Of a stretch of 64,000 nt of DNA, positions 1-8,389 are shown in pieces. A program made the translations under genes and the position numbers. Source of the stretch: Glutamicibacter sp. B1 (GTDB lineage: Bacteria > Actinomycetota > Actinomycetes > Actinomycetales > Micrococcaceae); NCBI RefSeq assembly GCF_039602135.1, contig NZ_CP125942.1:1860001-1924000 (forward strand), read 5' to 3'. How positions within the stretch are numbered: position 1 is the stretch's first letter; every line of letters starts with the position of its first letter. The notes beneath the pieces were generated by a model that saw nothing but the letters and a program-made list of their open reading frames with translations, did no database searches and had not been told where the DNA came from.

Positions 1-156
1 GGTGGCCTCATGCGCGAAAATGGTAATCGGTTCCGAGAAGAACTGCTCTCGCGCGGAAATACGCGCGACCCCCTTGAGTCCTATGAATTGTTCCGTGGCC
101 GCACTGCACGGGTTGAACCGTTGTTGCGCCGTCGAGGATTGGTGAACGCAGAATAA
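1..156 (+). CDS. M3-family oligopeptidase / dipeptidyl carboxypeptidase, C-terminal fragment
   Basis: The window opens inside a gene; only the last 51 codons are present, ending in TAA at 154-156. The fragment contains the ending typical of M3 zinc metallopeptidases (Dcp, thimet oligopeptidase family): an NGxxFRxxLLSRG block, then DPLESYELFRGR, then a final LLRRRGL. The family cleaves short peptides in the cytoplasm. The HExxH zinc motif lies upstream of the window and was not seen, so catalytic competence cannot be judged. The stop overlaps the next start (TAATG), so the following acetyltransferase is probably translationally coupled. Confidence 0.72.
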   Translation, partial: GGLMRENGNRFREELLSRGNTRDPLESYELFRGRTARVEPLLRRRGLVNAE

Positions 157-920
157 TGACGACGATTGCCTCCGCACAGGAAGCACTGAGCCACTGGCAC
201 CAGGCGCTGGCCGTGGCCACCGGTGGAAAGATCTTTACCACTCATGGATGCTCGTGGGCTTGGCAGCCGGTACGCAAGCGGCTGATCCTACTTTTCCCTG
301 AAAACGCTGAGCAGGCTGGGCTTCGCCCTGCCTTGGCAGAGGGCCACCGACTTGGCGCCCGTCGAGTGGAAGCCTGGGTTAATTCAGGAGCCGACCCTAC
401 TGAACTCAAGGCCGCCGGATTCTCCGACAACGCCCAAGTTTCATGGCATGCCGGACCACTAGCTATCCCCATGGATCGCTGGGCAGGCAAGATCCGCTTG
501 GGTAATAACGTGCCGGAAGCAAGCGGCGCTGATGCTGCAGAGCTCAACGTGACGAACCTCTGGCGAGACCCCAGCAGCCAACTCTCCAGTGGTCACCCGG
601 CGTTGCGACGCGTTGAGCATGCTCTGGCGCGCACCGACGACGGCGAAATTGTCGGACGTGGATTCGCTCAGCAAGGTTTGGGTGGCCAGCTGATGGTTCA
701 TTCATTGGCAGTGGGGAAACAGCAGCGTCGACAGGGCATCGGTACCGCCTTGCTTCATGGGCTTTCCCGCTCGATGATCAATCCGCTGTCTCCCCCAGAT
801 GAAGAAGTCGCCGTGGAGCTTTTGGCCGCGGCTACCCCATCAAGCGCTGATTTCTTCACCGCCAATGGCCTGAAGCTTCTGGGGCGTGGACGTCATATGG
901 TTCTGCGGTCCTGGGCCTAA
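156..920 (+). CDS. GNAT-family N-acetyltransferase
   Basis: A 254-residue protein with a C-terminal GNAT fold. Residues about 181-200 contain the acetyl-CoA pyrophosphate-binding motif A, with VHSLAV as the beta strand and QRRQGIG as the R/QxxGxG/A loop. The N-terminal 110 residues are less conserved. The substrate cannot be told from sequence; an amine on a small molecule or a protein N-terminus is usual in the family. The ATG overlaps the stop of the upstream peptidase by one base, so the two form an operon. A strong terminator follows 27 bp after the stop. Confidence 0.82.
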   Translation: MTTIASAQEALSHWHQALAVATGGKIFTTHGCSWAWQPVRKRLILLFPENAEQAGLRPALAEGHRLGARRVEAWVNSGADPTELKAAGFSDNAQVSWHAGPLAIPMDRWAGKIRLGNNVPEASGADAAELNVTNLWRDPSSQLSSGHPALRRVEHALARTDDGEIVGRGFAQQGLGGQLMVHSLAVGKQQRRQGIGTALLHGLSRSMINPLSPPDEEVAVELLAAATPSSADFFTANGLKLLGRGRHMVLRSWA

Positions 921-947
921 AGCTCGGCACCCTTCCAACACCCCAAG

Positions 948-993
948 AGCTATAGGGCCACCGGATTCGTCCGGTGGCCCGATAGCTGTTTTT
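948..993 (+). terminator. Rho-independent terminator of the peptidase-GNAT operon
   Basis: Arms AGCTAT and GGGCCACCGGA pair with TCCGGTGGCCC and ATAGCT around a TTCG tetraloop, leaving one mismatch. A run of five T follows at once, so it acts on the plus strand. Confidence 0.9.
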
Positions 994-1000
994 CTTGTAT

Positions 1001-1561
1001 TTACTGCTGGTGTTTTACTCGATACACGAGCCTGGCAAAAGGCCCAGCTTGTCTAGCTTCAGTGAGTGCTAACCGTTCGCTGCCGATATTTCGTGGCAGT
1101 AACGCGGCACCACCGCTCAGAACTGCCGGAGCGACTGTCATTGCCAACGTGTCGATAACATCGATATCGAAGAACTGCCCGAGTAATTCTCCGCCGCCAA
1201 GGACCCAAATATTTTTGTCTCCGGCTACGTCACGGATCTCTGGCAAATTTTCTTCCACAGATCCGCTGACCATTCGTACATCCGCACCCTGAGGTACTGG
1301 CAAGTTACGAGAGGTGAAAACAAAGGTGGTGACGCCAGGATAGTACTCCTGCCACTTTTCTGGGTGTTCGATAAGTTGCTCGTTCTCGAGCATCCACAGG
1401 TAGGTATTGGCGCCTTCGACATGGACTCCCACGTTCTTCGGGAGTAAGTCCGGATCCGGTTCTTGAGCTCCAGGGACCTCAAAGAGCCACTTCAAGCTAT
1501 GATTTTCATCGGCCAAGAATCCATTTAGTGTGACCGCCGCGTCGAAGATGATTTCGCTCAT
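1001..1561 (-). CDS. Dihydrofolate reductase / RibD C-terminal domain family protein
   Basis: A 186-residue single-domain protein of the bacterial DHFR-like RibD_C family. It begins MSEIIFDAAVTLNGFLAD, where the family's first strand and substrate loop lie. The NADPH-binding glycine segment IWVLGGGELLGQ is near residues 118-129. These enzymes reduce pterin- or pyrimidine-like substrates; many are orphan reductases. The ATG at 1561 was chosen over upstream in-frame codons because the fold starts directly after it. It stands alone, convergent with the acetyltransferase. The substrate is unknown. Confidence 0.8.
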   Translation of the reverse strand: MSEIIFDAAVTLNGFLADENHSLKWLFEVPGAQEPDPDLLPKNVGVHVEGANTYLWMLENEQLIEHPEKWQEYYPGVTTFVFTSRNLPVPQGADVRMVSGSVEENLPEIRDVAGDKNIWVLGGGELLGQFFDIDVIDTLAMTVAPAVLSGGAALLPRNIGSERLALTEARQAGPFARLVYRVKHQQ

Positions 1562-1626
1562 GCATGTCAGTCTGCCACATCGAGAATGCTGGCCTTTGGC
1601 CATTGACTGTTGGTGGGCTCCCAGTA

Positions 1627-2553
1627 CTAGTCCACCTCAACAATGGGTGAATAATGCGAGGCATCCCCGATGACTGAATAACTCGGTTTCCCTGCCACAC
1701 TTCGAGGAATGTCGCCGGCAACGGTGATGCGATTAAGCTTGCGTGGCGCGCGACTGTAATTATCAACCGCGTAGTGCTGAGTGATTCGGTTGTCGAAGAG
1801 CACCAACTGACCTGGCTCCCAAGTCACTCGTACCACGTGTTCTGGTCGTGTCACATGACTTTGGAGCAGACGCAGTAGGTCTGTTGATTCGTAGGGAGAC
1901 ACCCCGACGATCTTCACGTGCCTCGCGAAGGTTCCTATAAACAGGCCTTTTTCTCCTGTTAGTGGGTGGACACGTACTACTGGATGGACCGTGCGGTACT
2001 TCTCGGATACGAAAGCCTCCTGATACTTTTTCTCCCGCTCAGAATTCACGGTTCGTGGCCTAACGTAGTCGGAGTCATTGGAGTGCTCAGCCCACAACGT
2101 GTCGGCAAGTGCCTGGATCTCTTTGGGCAAGCTTCGATAAGCCGCAGCTGCATTGGCGATGAGCGTTTCTCCGCCATAGGGTGGCAACGTCACTGCCCGA
2201 AGCGTAGAAACCTGCGGCGGATTAACGATGAAGGTGACATCTGTATGCCACTGGTTGGCGATGGACTGTTCACTGTCCACCGGCAAGACGGTTTTCTTCA
2301 CTTGTTCTTCGAATGTCACCGTCGGATGCGCTGTTGTTAATGGACCAAAATGTGAAGCGAAGAGTTCCTGTTGTTCGTCAGTCTCGATCCCAGACTGACT
2401 GAAAACCAAGGCCTTGTGCTCATTCAGAGCCTCGCGGATAGCTAGGACTGTTTCCCCAGGTAGGTTCCCAGTGAGGTCAAGCCCATCAATGCGTGCGCCG
2501 ATGTGCTCCCCGAGCTTCGTGGTTTGCAGGCGGGTTGTCGTAGTCGTAGTCAT
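1627..2553 (-). CDS. TauD/TfdA-family Fe(II)/2-oxoglutarate dioxygenase
   Basis: A 308-residue non-haem iron dioxygenase of the taurine dioxygenase type. Iron ligands are H103 and D105 (in NQWHTDVTF) and H260 (in RITQHYAVDNY), with R271 placed to bind 2-oxoglutarate. Family members oxidise sulfonates, sulfate esters or related acids, releasing sulfite or sulfate. The ATG at 2553 is preceded six bases upstream by GAGGAGG, which decides against an in-frame start 26 codons upstream. Codons 2-7 are all Thr, partly encoded by a repeated ACTACG unit. No sulfonate transporter is beside it, so the substrate stays open. Confidence 0.85.
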   Translation of the reverse strand: MTTTTTTRLQTTKLGEHIGARIDGLDLTGNLPGETVLAIREALNEHKALVFSQSGIETDEQQELFASHFGPLTTAHPTVTFEEQVKKTVLPVDSEQSIANQWHTDVTFIVNPPQVSTLRAVTLPPYGGETLIANAAAAYRSLPKEIQALADTLWAEHSNDSDYVRPRTVNSEREKKYQEAFVSEKYRTVHPVVRVHPLTGEKGLFIGTFARHVKIVGVSPYESTDLLRLLQSHVTRPEHVVRVTWEPGQLVLFDNRITQHYAVDNYSRAPRKLNRITVAGDIPRSVAGKPSYSVIGDASHYSPIVEVD

Positions 2554-2816
2554 GCTGGCCTCCTCAACAGCAACCGTCATGTAGCTGTTTTGATCTGTTT
2601 GTTGATGCCCCTTTTTGAGAACACGTTCCATCGTAGATCTGAAAAAACACTGATCAACCGCAAATTTCGTAAATGAAAAACAAAGGCTTTATGCGTCGAA
2701 AGACCTATGAATTTCATTGAGCAGGGTTGCGTTGATGAGTCGAGGTAAGTCCCACCATGACCAAAATGAAGTCTGATGAATAATCATTGCATCTGGCAAT
2801 TGCGTTGTTTAAGCGC
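2554..2816. other. Intergenic region between pdxS and the tauD-like gene
   Basis: An AT-rich stretch that must hold the promoter and leader of the minus-strand dioxygenase gene. Apart from the GAGGAGG Shine-Dalgarno site no convincing operator, RNA or small ORF was seen. Together with the pdxS stem-loop it makes a gene-free gap of about 325 bp. Confidence 0.5.
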
Positions 2817-2849
2817 AGAAGTGCCCCGTCAGCCTGACGGGGCACTTCT
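2817..2849 (-). terminator. Stem-loop downstream of pdxS
   Basis: A perfect 15-bp stem (AGAAGTGCCCCGTCA with its complement) around a 3-nt loop lies 30 bp after the pdxS stop. There is no clear T-run on either side, so it may end transcription inefficiently or protect the 3' end of the mRNA. Confidence 0.7.
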
Positions 2850-2878
2850 AAGTCTGTTGTAAGAGACGAAGTTGGTGT

Positions 2879-3781
2879 TTACCAGCCGCGCTCTGCCAAG
2901 CGGTGAGGCTCTGGCAGTTCGTCAACGTTAATGCCAACCATGGCTTCGCCCAGACCGCGGGAGATCTTGGCCAACTCATCTGGGTTGTCGAAGAAGGTGG
3001 TTGCCTTCACGATGGCTTCTGCACGCTGTACCGGGTTACCGGACTTGAAGATACCGGAACCAACGAAGACACCGTCGGCCCCAAGCTGCATCATCATGGC
3101 AGCGTCTGCAGGAGTAGCGATACCACCGGCAGTGAACAGTACTACTGGCAGCTTGCCGGTGTGGGCAATTTCCTTCACCAGTTCGTAGGGAGCCTGAAGT
3201 TCCTTCGCTGCAACATACAGCTCATCTTCTGGAAGGGCCGAAAGCTTAGCGATTTCAGCGCGGATCTTGCGCATGTGTCCGGTGGCGTTGGATACGTCGC
3301 CGGTACCAGCTTCACCCTTGGAACGAATCATTGCTGCACCCTCGTTGATGCGACGCAGAGCCTCGCCAAGGTTGGTCGCACCGCAAACAAAAGGAACAGT
3401 GAATGGCCACTTGTCGATATGGTTCTCGTAGTCTGCTGGCGAAAGAACTTCTGACTCATCGATGTAGTCGACGCCCAGGGACTGCAAGATCTGCGCTTCG
3501 ACGAAGTGACCGATACGAGCCTTAGCCATGACTGGGATGGAGACCTCGTTGATAATGCCGTCGATCATGTCTGGGTCGCTCATGCGGGACACGCCGCCCT
3601 GGGCACGGATGTCTGCAGGAACACGTTCGAGGGCCATGACAGCTACGGCGCCAGCATCTTCAGCGATGCGCGCCTGCTCTGGGGTGACTACGTCCATGAT
3701 GACGCCGCCCTTGAGCATTTCAGCCATGCCGCGCTTAACGCGATCGGAGCCGACGACGGAGTTCTGGTTGTTCGTAGACAT
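2879..3781 (-). CDS. pdxS: Pyridoxal 5'-phosphate synthase, synthase subunit PdxS
   Basis: A 300-residue TIM-barrel enzyme that condenses ribose 5-phosphate, glyceraldehyde 3-phosphate and ammonia into PLP. D30 (GGVIMDVV), the Schiff-base K87 ([10 protein letters not shown]) and the second K155 ([12 protein letters not shown]) are all present. The ATG at 3781 follows an AGGA-rich stretch, and ten upstream in-frame codons do not match the family. Ammonia normally comes from the glutaminase PdxT, encoded next to pdxS in most genomes, but no pdxT is in this window. The gene is transcribed alone, between a stem-loop and a 387-bp upstream gap. Confidence 0.96.
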   Translation of the reverse strand: MSTNNQNSVVGSDRVKRGMAEMLKGGVIMDVVTPEQARIAEDAGAVAVMALERVPADIRAQGGVSRMSDPDMIDGIINEVSIPVMAKARIGHFVEAQILQSLGVDYIDESEVLSPADYENHIDKWPFTVPFVCGATNLGEALRRINEGAAMIRSKGEAGTGDVSNATGHMRKIRAEIAKLSALPEDELYVAAKELQAPYELVKEIAHTGKLPVVLFTAGGIATPADAAMMMQLGADGVFVGSGIFKSGNPVQRAEAIVKATTFFDNPDELAKISRGLGEAMVGINVDELPEPHRLAERGW

Positions 3782-4168
3782 GGTGAGGAGGAGTTCCTTT
3801 CGACACTGCATGGGTTCGTTTCAGACCAGAATTTTTTGTGGAATGAACGAGGTGGTACGCAGTAATCGTAGGAGGGGTTTGCTTTATTACCTTGGGTGTT
3901 GCGTAACAATGTTACGGTAGGAGATTTATCGACTGGATCGCATTTTCGACGTAACAATTGAGGTTTCGCTTTAGAACTAGTCAAATGCAGTTTCGTGCAA
4001 ATCATTACGGCAGGTGGCCACCCTAGAGGACTTGTCTCAAAGAACGACTTAAAGGCACCTGTTGCACCGCATCGTTGACGCCATTCTGAGTGATGACCGA
4101 GCCATGTTGTCTAAAGTGATCGTCTTAGTGAGCGATGAGCGACGCCTCGTATTCAGTAACTTTTCTGA
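3782..4168. other. 387-bp gap upstream of pdxS
   Basis: Holds the pdxS promoter and leader (minus strand) and the 3' flank of the ABC permease gene. No PdxR/MocR regulator is encoded here, although one is often divergent from pdxS. The notable elements are the palindrome at 3902-3916 and a second copy of its half site (CGTAACAAT) at 3950-3958. Nothing else was recognised. Confidence 0.5.
3902..3916. promoter_or_regulatory. Palindrome upstream of pdxS, candidate operator
   Basis: CGTAACA and TGTTACG form perfect 7-bp arms around a single A, about 120 bp upstream of the pdxS start. The half site CGTAACAAT recurs 48 bp away at 3950-3958. The protein that binds is unknown. Confidence 0.5.
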
Positions 4169-5833
4169 TTAGTCCGTCAGTACGTCTCGACGGTTGAACC
4201 TCATCAAGCCCACGGTACCGAGCGCCAGCGAAATCAATAGCAGAACCAGTAACGGCGACCAGTTGAAATCCTCGGCCGGAACTCTTGGGACCGCTCCGAA
4301 TGGGGTGGCCCGGATGACGTTCTCAGAAAGGGAAAAGAGCCCACCGAACATGGATGCAAGCACCGAGAGCCCGTAAACGCCCCAAACGATCACAGTACTG
4401 GATCGTGGTAGGTAGCCGAAGGCCAACAGTTGCAACGCCAGCATCAAGAGCACCGCCGGCCAGTAACTGAAGCACGCTCCCGCCAGCAATCCAGGCTCAC
4501 CTGCACCTTGGGATGCTACGCCAATAAGGTAGCCACCAAGCAGTAGCATGACCCCGGATCCAAGCACCGCAATGATCAAGTGAGTCATAAGCCAAGTCCT
4601 TCTAGATAGTGCCCCTGCCAGTTGTTGTTCTAACCGCCCGCTTTCTTCCTCCGAGCGTGCAGTTCCCAAAGATTGGATGGCGAAAGCACAAGCTAGCAAA
4701 GCGTTGAACAGGACGAAAATCCCTAACACCCCGTCAAGCATCGTGGCCCCACCGCCAACGAAATTACGGGCAAATGGGTTGCTCGGATCCAGCAATGAGC
4801 TCATCGACTGCGCAACAGATCCGAAGAAGAGGCTGGACACGACTAAGCCGATAAACCAGCTGATCAGCGATGCTCGTTGGAGCCTTAAAGGCAAACCAAG
4901 CACACTGGCAGTAAACCGGGTTGCCCTGGTTGGACCGCGACGTTCTGGAAGCATACCCGCGCCCATATCTCGGGAGCTTTCGAGACGCAGGGCAAATATG
5001 CAACCAACCGCACCGAGTCCGAGCAAGGCTAGCAATGGCCAAAGATTGTTCTCTCCAAAGGCACGCATATTCTGTGCCCAGCCAATAGGTGAGAACCAAC
5101 TCAAAGGGCTGGGACTCATACCTTCAGCTTCCAGATCCGCGGCGGCACGGACAAAATAGAACAGCCCGATCAGAGCCACTGCCAGCGTGTTGGCTCCGCG
5201 GCTGGTTGACGCTACCTGCCCACATAGCGCTGCTAGTCCTATAAATGCCAGACCAGTGCCGGCGATGGAAGCGCCCATGACCCAGCTGCCCGTACTTGGA
5301 AGTCTCACTGCCAAACACAGCAGACTGATCAATGCTCCGGTGACGACGCACAGGGCAGCAGATACGAAGTAGTTCGCGGCCGAATAGGCGTGTCGGCCCA
5401 GTGCCCTTGAACGAAGCAGTTCGGTGCGCCCGGTTTCCTCTTCGGCGCGGCCATTACGAGTGATCAAGAAGGTGACGGCGAAGGCCAATGACACCGCCAA
5501 TGTCATCCAGACTTTAATGACCAAGATGCCACCCAAAGAACCTGCCGCATAAGGCAACCCCGTCATGGCGGCGACGGCAGGCGTATTCGCGACCTGAGCA
5601 TAGGCGTCGCGTGAGGCTTGGGTCGGGAATGCCTGTTGCTGTGAATCAAAAACAATGGGGATCATCGAAGCCAAGACCAACGTCCAGATGGACAGGCGTA
5701 ACCAATTGCGACGAAGGATGAACCAGATCATCGTACTGAAACCAGTCAATGCGCCGTTATGCCCAGCTTCTTTGTTCGAAACCGAGACGGTGCTCGGTAG
5801 TGCGTGGCGTCCGTGCGCAGTCTGAGTGCTCAT
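4169..5833 (-). CDS. ABC transporter permease, polyketide-antibiotic exporter type
   Basis: A 554-residue membrane protein with about 12 hydrophobic segments in two similar halves, the layout of actinobacterial ABC-2 exporters annotated as exporters of polyketide antibiotics. The first membrane segment begins near residue 34 ([20 protein letters not shown]), after a polar N-terminus. Its ATG overlaps the ATPase stop by four bases (ATGA), so the two subunits are translationally coupled. As the third gene of a tetR-ATPase-permease operon it probably exports a hydrophobic toxic compound or lipid. The substrate is not known. Confidence 0.85.
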   Translation of the reverse strand: MSTQTAHGRHALPSTVSVSNKEAGHNGALTGFSTMIWFILRRNWLRLSIWTLVLASMIPIVFDSQQQAFPTQASRDAYAQVANTPAVAAMTGLPYAAGSLGGILVIKVWMTLAVSLAFAVTFLITRNGRAEEETGRTELLRSRALGRHAYSAANYFVSAALCVVTGALISLLCLAVRLPSTGSWVMGASIAGTGLAFIGLAALCGQVASTSRGANTLAVALIGLFYFVRAAADLEAEGMSPSPLSWFSPIGWAQNMRAFGENNLWPLLALLGLGAVGCIFALRLESSRDMGAGMLPERRGPTRATRFTASVLGLPLRLQRASLISWFIGLVVSSLFFGSVAQSMSSLLDPSNPFARNFVGGGATMLDGVLGIFVLFNALLACAFAIQSLGTARSEEESGRLEQQLAGALSRRTWLMTHLIIAVLGSGVMLLLGGYLIGVASQGAGEPGLLAGACFSYWPAVLLMLALQLLAFGYLPRSSTVIVWGVYGLSVLASMFGGLFSLSENVIRATPFGAVPRVPAEDFNWSPLLVLLLISLALGTVGLMRFNRRDVLTD

Positions 5834-6762
5834 GACTGTTCTCCTGCCCTCACTCCAACAGGCCGCCCCGAATTATCGGAGTAATGACGCAGGAACAGTT
5901 CTTCTAAGGACGGCGGTGCGCTGACCAGATTTCGTGGCGCATAGGTGGCCAGAGCGGAGAGCACCGAAGGCAGCTGATCCTGGTCGACACTGAATTTGGC
6001 GGAAGTCCCTGCAACCTCTAGGTCTTCGATGCCAGTAATGGCTGAAAGCTCACCGGCGTTCGCTGCGATTTCTACACTGATCTGGGTGCGTTGCAGGTGG
6101 CGCAGCTCGGCCAGTGCTCCGGCCTCGACGGTTTGCCCATCACGGATGATGGTGACAGTATCGCAGAGCTTTTCAACTTCAGAGAAGATATGGCTGGAGA
6201 GCAGTACGCTGCGCCCTTGCGCAGCTTCCTCGCGGATACATGATGTGAAGACTTGTTCCATCAATGGGTCCAAGCCTGATGTCGGCTCATCGAGCAATAA
6301 TAGTTCGGCATTCGATGACAAGGCCGCGACCAGCGCTACCTTTTGGCGGTTGCCTTTGGAGTAGCTGCGGGCCTTCTTCGTGGGGTCCACTTCGAAACGT
6401 TCAAGGAGTTCAGCTTGGCGTCGAGTATCGACGCTACCGTGAAGTTTGGAAAGAATGCTGATGGCTTGTCCGCCGGTGAGGTTGGGCCAGAGGTTCACTT
6501 CGCCGGGAACATAGGCCACGTCACGGTGCAGGGATACTGCATCTTTCCAGGGATCACGGCCAAGCATGCGCGCGACTCCCCCATCAGCTTTCAGCAGACC
6601 CAACAGGATACGAATGGTGGTGGACTTTCCCGCACCATTTGGTCCTAAAAACCCTGCGACCTCCCCGGTTTCAACCCGAAGGTCTAATCCGTTCAGAGCC
6701 ACGGCATGCCCGTAGTTCTTCTTTAGTCCGCTCACTTCAATGGCCGGATTGGTGGTGGCCAT
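5830..6762 (-). CDS. ABC transporter ATP-binding protein (drug-export type)
   Basis: A 310-residue ATPase with Walker [10 protein letters not shown] at residues 40-48, a signature in the variant form YSKGNRQKV and Walker [14 protein letters not shown] followed by the [11 protein letters not shown]-loop segment. A C-terminal extension of about 90 residues is like that of DrrA-type exporters. The start has the Shine-Dalgarno site AAAGGAG. It is 31 bp downstream of the TetR gene and overlaps the permease by 4 bp, so all three are one operon. It would energise the permease encoded next to it. Confidence 0.9.
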   Translation of the reverse strand: MATTNPAIEVSGLKKNYGHAVALNGLDLRVETGEVAGFLGPNGAGKSTTIRILLGLLKADGGVARMLGRDPWKDAVSLHRDVAYVPGEVNLWPNLTGGQAISILSKLHGSVDTRRQAELLERFEVDPTKKARSYSKGNRQKVALVAALSSNAELLLLDEPTSGLDPLMEQVFTSCIREEAAQGRSVLLSSHIFSEVEKLCDTVTIIRDGQTVEAGALAELRHLQRTQISVEIAANAGELSAITGIEDLEVAGTSAKFSVDQDQLPSVLSALATYAPRNLVSAPPSLEELFLRHYSDNSGRPVGVRAGEQS

Positions 6763-6793
6763 GATGTGCTCCTTTACCGATGTTTTACCGAGA

Positions 6794-7456
6794 TCAAACA
6801 GTTCCCGCAGAACCTGCGGGCGAAATATCTGCTGATTCGGCGGCCAAATACTCGTTGAGGTAGGCCGGGCTGGTAAACAGCCCTTCGGAGAATAGTTCCA
6901 GCGTGGGCAGGCTAAATTGTGTGTAATAGTCCTGCATCACTGCGGTGAAATCTTCTGGATCCTGCGGCGGATTGAGCGCGAAGTGCAATACCAGCGCCCC
7001 TAGGGTTTGCAGAATCAGAAATCGTGCCCGTGCCGGCTCATTGCGGCTGGGGACTATCAGCCCGCGGGAAACGGACTGGTTCAATAGGTTCAGTGCTTCG
7101 TCAATGAGTTGTTCAGTGAATTGCATCCCCGCCGATGCGCCCTCACGTACTGAGCGCAGGATGTACATGATCAGCACCCCACCCTCTCGGGAGCTTGGTA
7201 AATGGCTAAATACCTGTTGGGGGCTTGCGTCCATTGAGTCTTCTTTGAGATGTCGATACCTCTCAAGCACCGTGGTATCGCATTCTGCCCGCAACGCCTC
7301 TTTGGAGCCGAAGTGGTGACGAACCAGCCCAGCAGTGACCTGCGCTCGCTCGGCGATAGCCCGTAGGGACACGTCAAACCCCTGCGCGGCAAAGGCTTCA
7401 ATTGCGGAGTCACGCAGTCTAGCCCGTCCGGTCAGATCACTGAGTGCTGTACTCAT
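6794..7456 (-). CDS. TetR-family transcriptional regulator of the ABC exporter operon
   Basis: A 220-residue repressor. The N-terminal helix-turn-helix is near residues 18-55 ([23 protein letters not shown]), with the KEAL segment that starts the ligand-binding half. The start at ATG 7456 fits the usual short N-terminus of TetR proteins; upstream in-frame codons run through the promoter. It is the first gene of the exporter operon, and a palindrome lies 2 bp upstream of its start codon, so autorepression relieved by an exported ligand is the likely logic. The ligand is unknown. Confidence 0.9.
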   Translation of the reverse strand: MSTALSDLTGRARLRDSAIEAFAAQGFDVSLRAIAERAQVTAGLVRHHFGSKEALRAECDTTVLERYRHLKEDSMDASPQQVFSHLPSSREGGVLIMYILRSVREGASAGMQFTEQLIDEALNLLNQSVSRGLIVPSRNEPARARFLILQTLGALVLHFALNPPQDPEDFTAVMQDYYTQFSLPTLELFSEGLFTSPAYLNEYLAAESADISPAGSAGTV

Positions 7457-7458
7457 GT

Positions 7459-7476
7459 ACAGGAGACTACTCCTGT
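7459..7476. promoter_or_regulatory. Putative TetR operator
   Basis: Perfect 7-bp arms ACAGGAG and CTCCTGT with a 4-nt spacer sit directly upstream of the tetR start codon. One arm also carries the AGGAG that could serve as ribosome-binding site, so binding would block the transcript start region. Confidence 0.7.
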
Positions 7477-7713
7477 GTATAGTCGCTGGCAATGGGTATT
7501 TTTTAGCCGCTGTGTCGGTTCCATTTCTGAGCACATAAGTGGGATTTGACCTCATGAAATACAGCTAGACGAGGCTGATTTTCTGGTTGTCGGCATTATC
7601 TTTATTGTGCGGCAGAGGTCTTTTTGTCGTACGGACTTGTCGCAGCATCAGAGACCGAATTTCTTGGCACACCCACCCAACCGGATTTCCAGTTATGCCG
7701 ATTCAAGGTAATA
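7477..7713. other. Gap between tetR promoter and the HIT/thrS terminator
   Basis: Contains the upstream part of the tetR promoter (TATACA, readable on the minus strand just beyond the operator, could be a -10). No ORF with a ribosome-binding site, RNA or repeat was recognised in the rest. Confidence 0.4.
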
Positions 7714-7762
7714 GAAAACGCGTCACGTTCCAAACAAAATTCTGTTTGGACCGCGACGCGTT
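7714..7762 (-). terminator. Terminator of the thrS-HIT operon
   Basis: A hairpin of about 20 bp: outer arms AACGCGTC/GACGCGTT, inner arms TCCAAACA/TGTTTGGA, two mismatches between, 6-nt loop. Read on the minus strand it is followed by TTTTCTATT. It lies about 40 bp after the HIT gene stop. A smaller hairpin (GTTGA/TCAAC) precedes it. Confidence 0.85.
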
Positions 7763-7799
7763 GACTTAAAGTTGAAGGATTTTCAACCAGATTTTTGGC

Positions 7800-8357
7800 C
7801 TATTCGGCGTCTTTCCAGGCTGCCGAGATTGCTTCTCGTACCTCAGCAAGGGTCTGTGGAATCGCCTTGGTCTTAGCGATAATCGGGAAGAAGTTCCCAT
7901 CACCATTCCAGCGCGGGACAATGTGCTGATGCAGGTGAGCAGCAATTCCTGCTCCCCCAGCTTCTCCTTGATTCATGCCCAAGTTGAACCCAGCAGGATT
8001 GGAGACCTTACGAAGTACGCGCATGGACTGTTGAGTCAGGGCGGCCATTTCGGCCGTCTCCTCTACCGTGATGTCCGTGTAGTTTGGCACGTGGCGGTAG
8101 GGGCATACCAACAGATGACCAGGGTTGTAGGGGAAGAGATTAAGGATCACAAAGCAGGTTTGCCCGCGGTGCACAATCAGTGCCTCTTCATCGGTGCGCT
8201 GTGGGCCAGCGCAGAAGGGACAGCTGGCCTCATCCTTGACTTGCTCTTGTCCACCCTTGATGTAGGCCATGCGATAGGGAGTCCACAGTCGCTGGAACGA
8301 ATCCGGTACTCCGGCGAGTTCAAAATCGTCGGTGACGGACTGATCTGATTCCTGCAT
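7800..8357 (-). CDS. HIT-domain protein, probable diadenosine-polyphosphate phosphorylase
   Basis: A 185-residue histidine-triad protein with the catalytic motif HLHQHIVPRW near residue 143. A CPFC pair near residue 46 and the FPYNPGHLLV strand match the actinobacterial branch that includes the Ap4A phosphorylase Rv2613c of Mycobacterium tuberculosis. By homology it would split Ap4A-type nucleotides with phosphate. It starts 32 bp after thrS, the conserved actinobacterial order, which makes sense since aminoacyl-tRNA synthetases produce Ap4A. The exact nucleotide specificity is inferred. Confidence 0.9.
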   Translation of the reverse strand: MQESDQSVTDDFELAGVPDSFQRLWTPYRMAYIKGGQEQVKDEASCPFCAGPQRTDEEALIVHRGQTCFVILNLFPYNPGHLLVCPYRHVPNYTDITVEETAEMAALTQQSMRVLRKVSNPAGFNLGMNQGEAGGAGIAAHLHQHIVPRWNGDGNFFPIIAKTKAIPQTLAEVREAISAAWKDAE

Positions 8358-8389
8358 ACTTTCGGACTCCCTATCGGTACTAGTGGCTA

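Noticed and set aside
2530-2553. Repeated ACTACG units at the start of the tauD-like gene
   Set aside because: Only about two and a half units, too short to claim phase variation.
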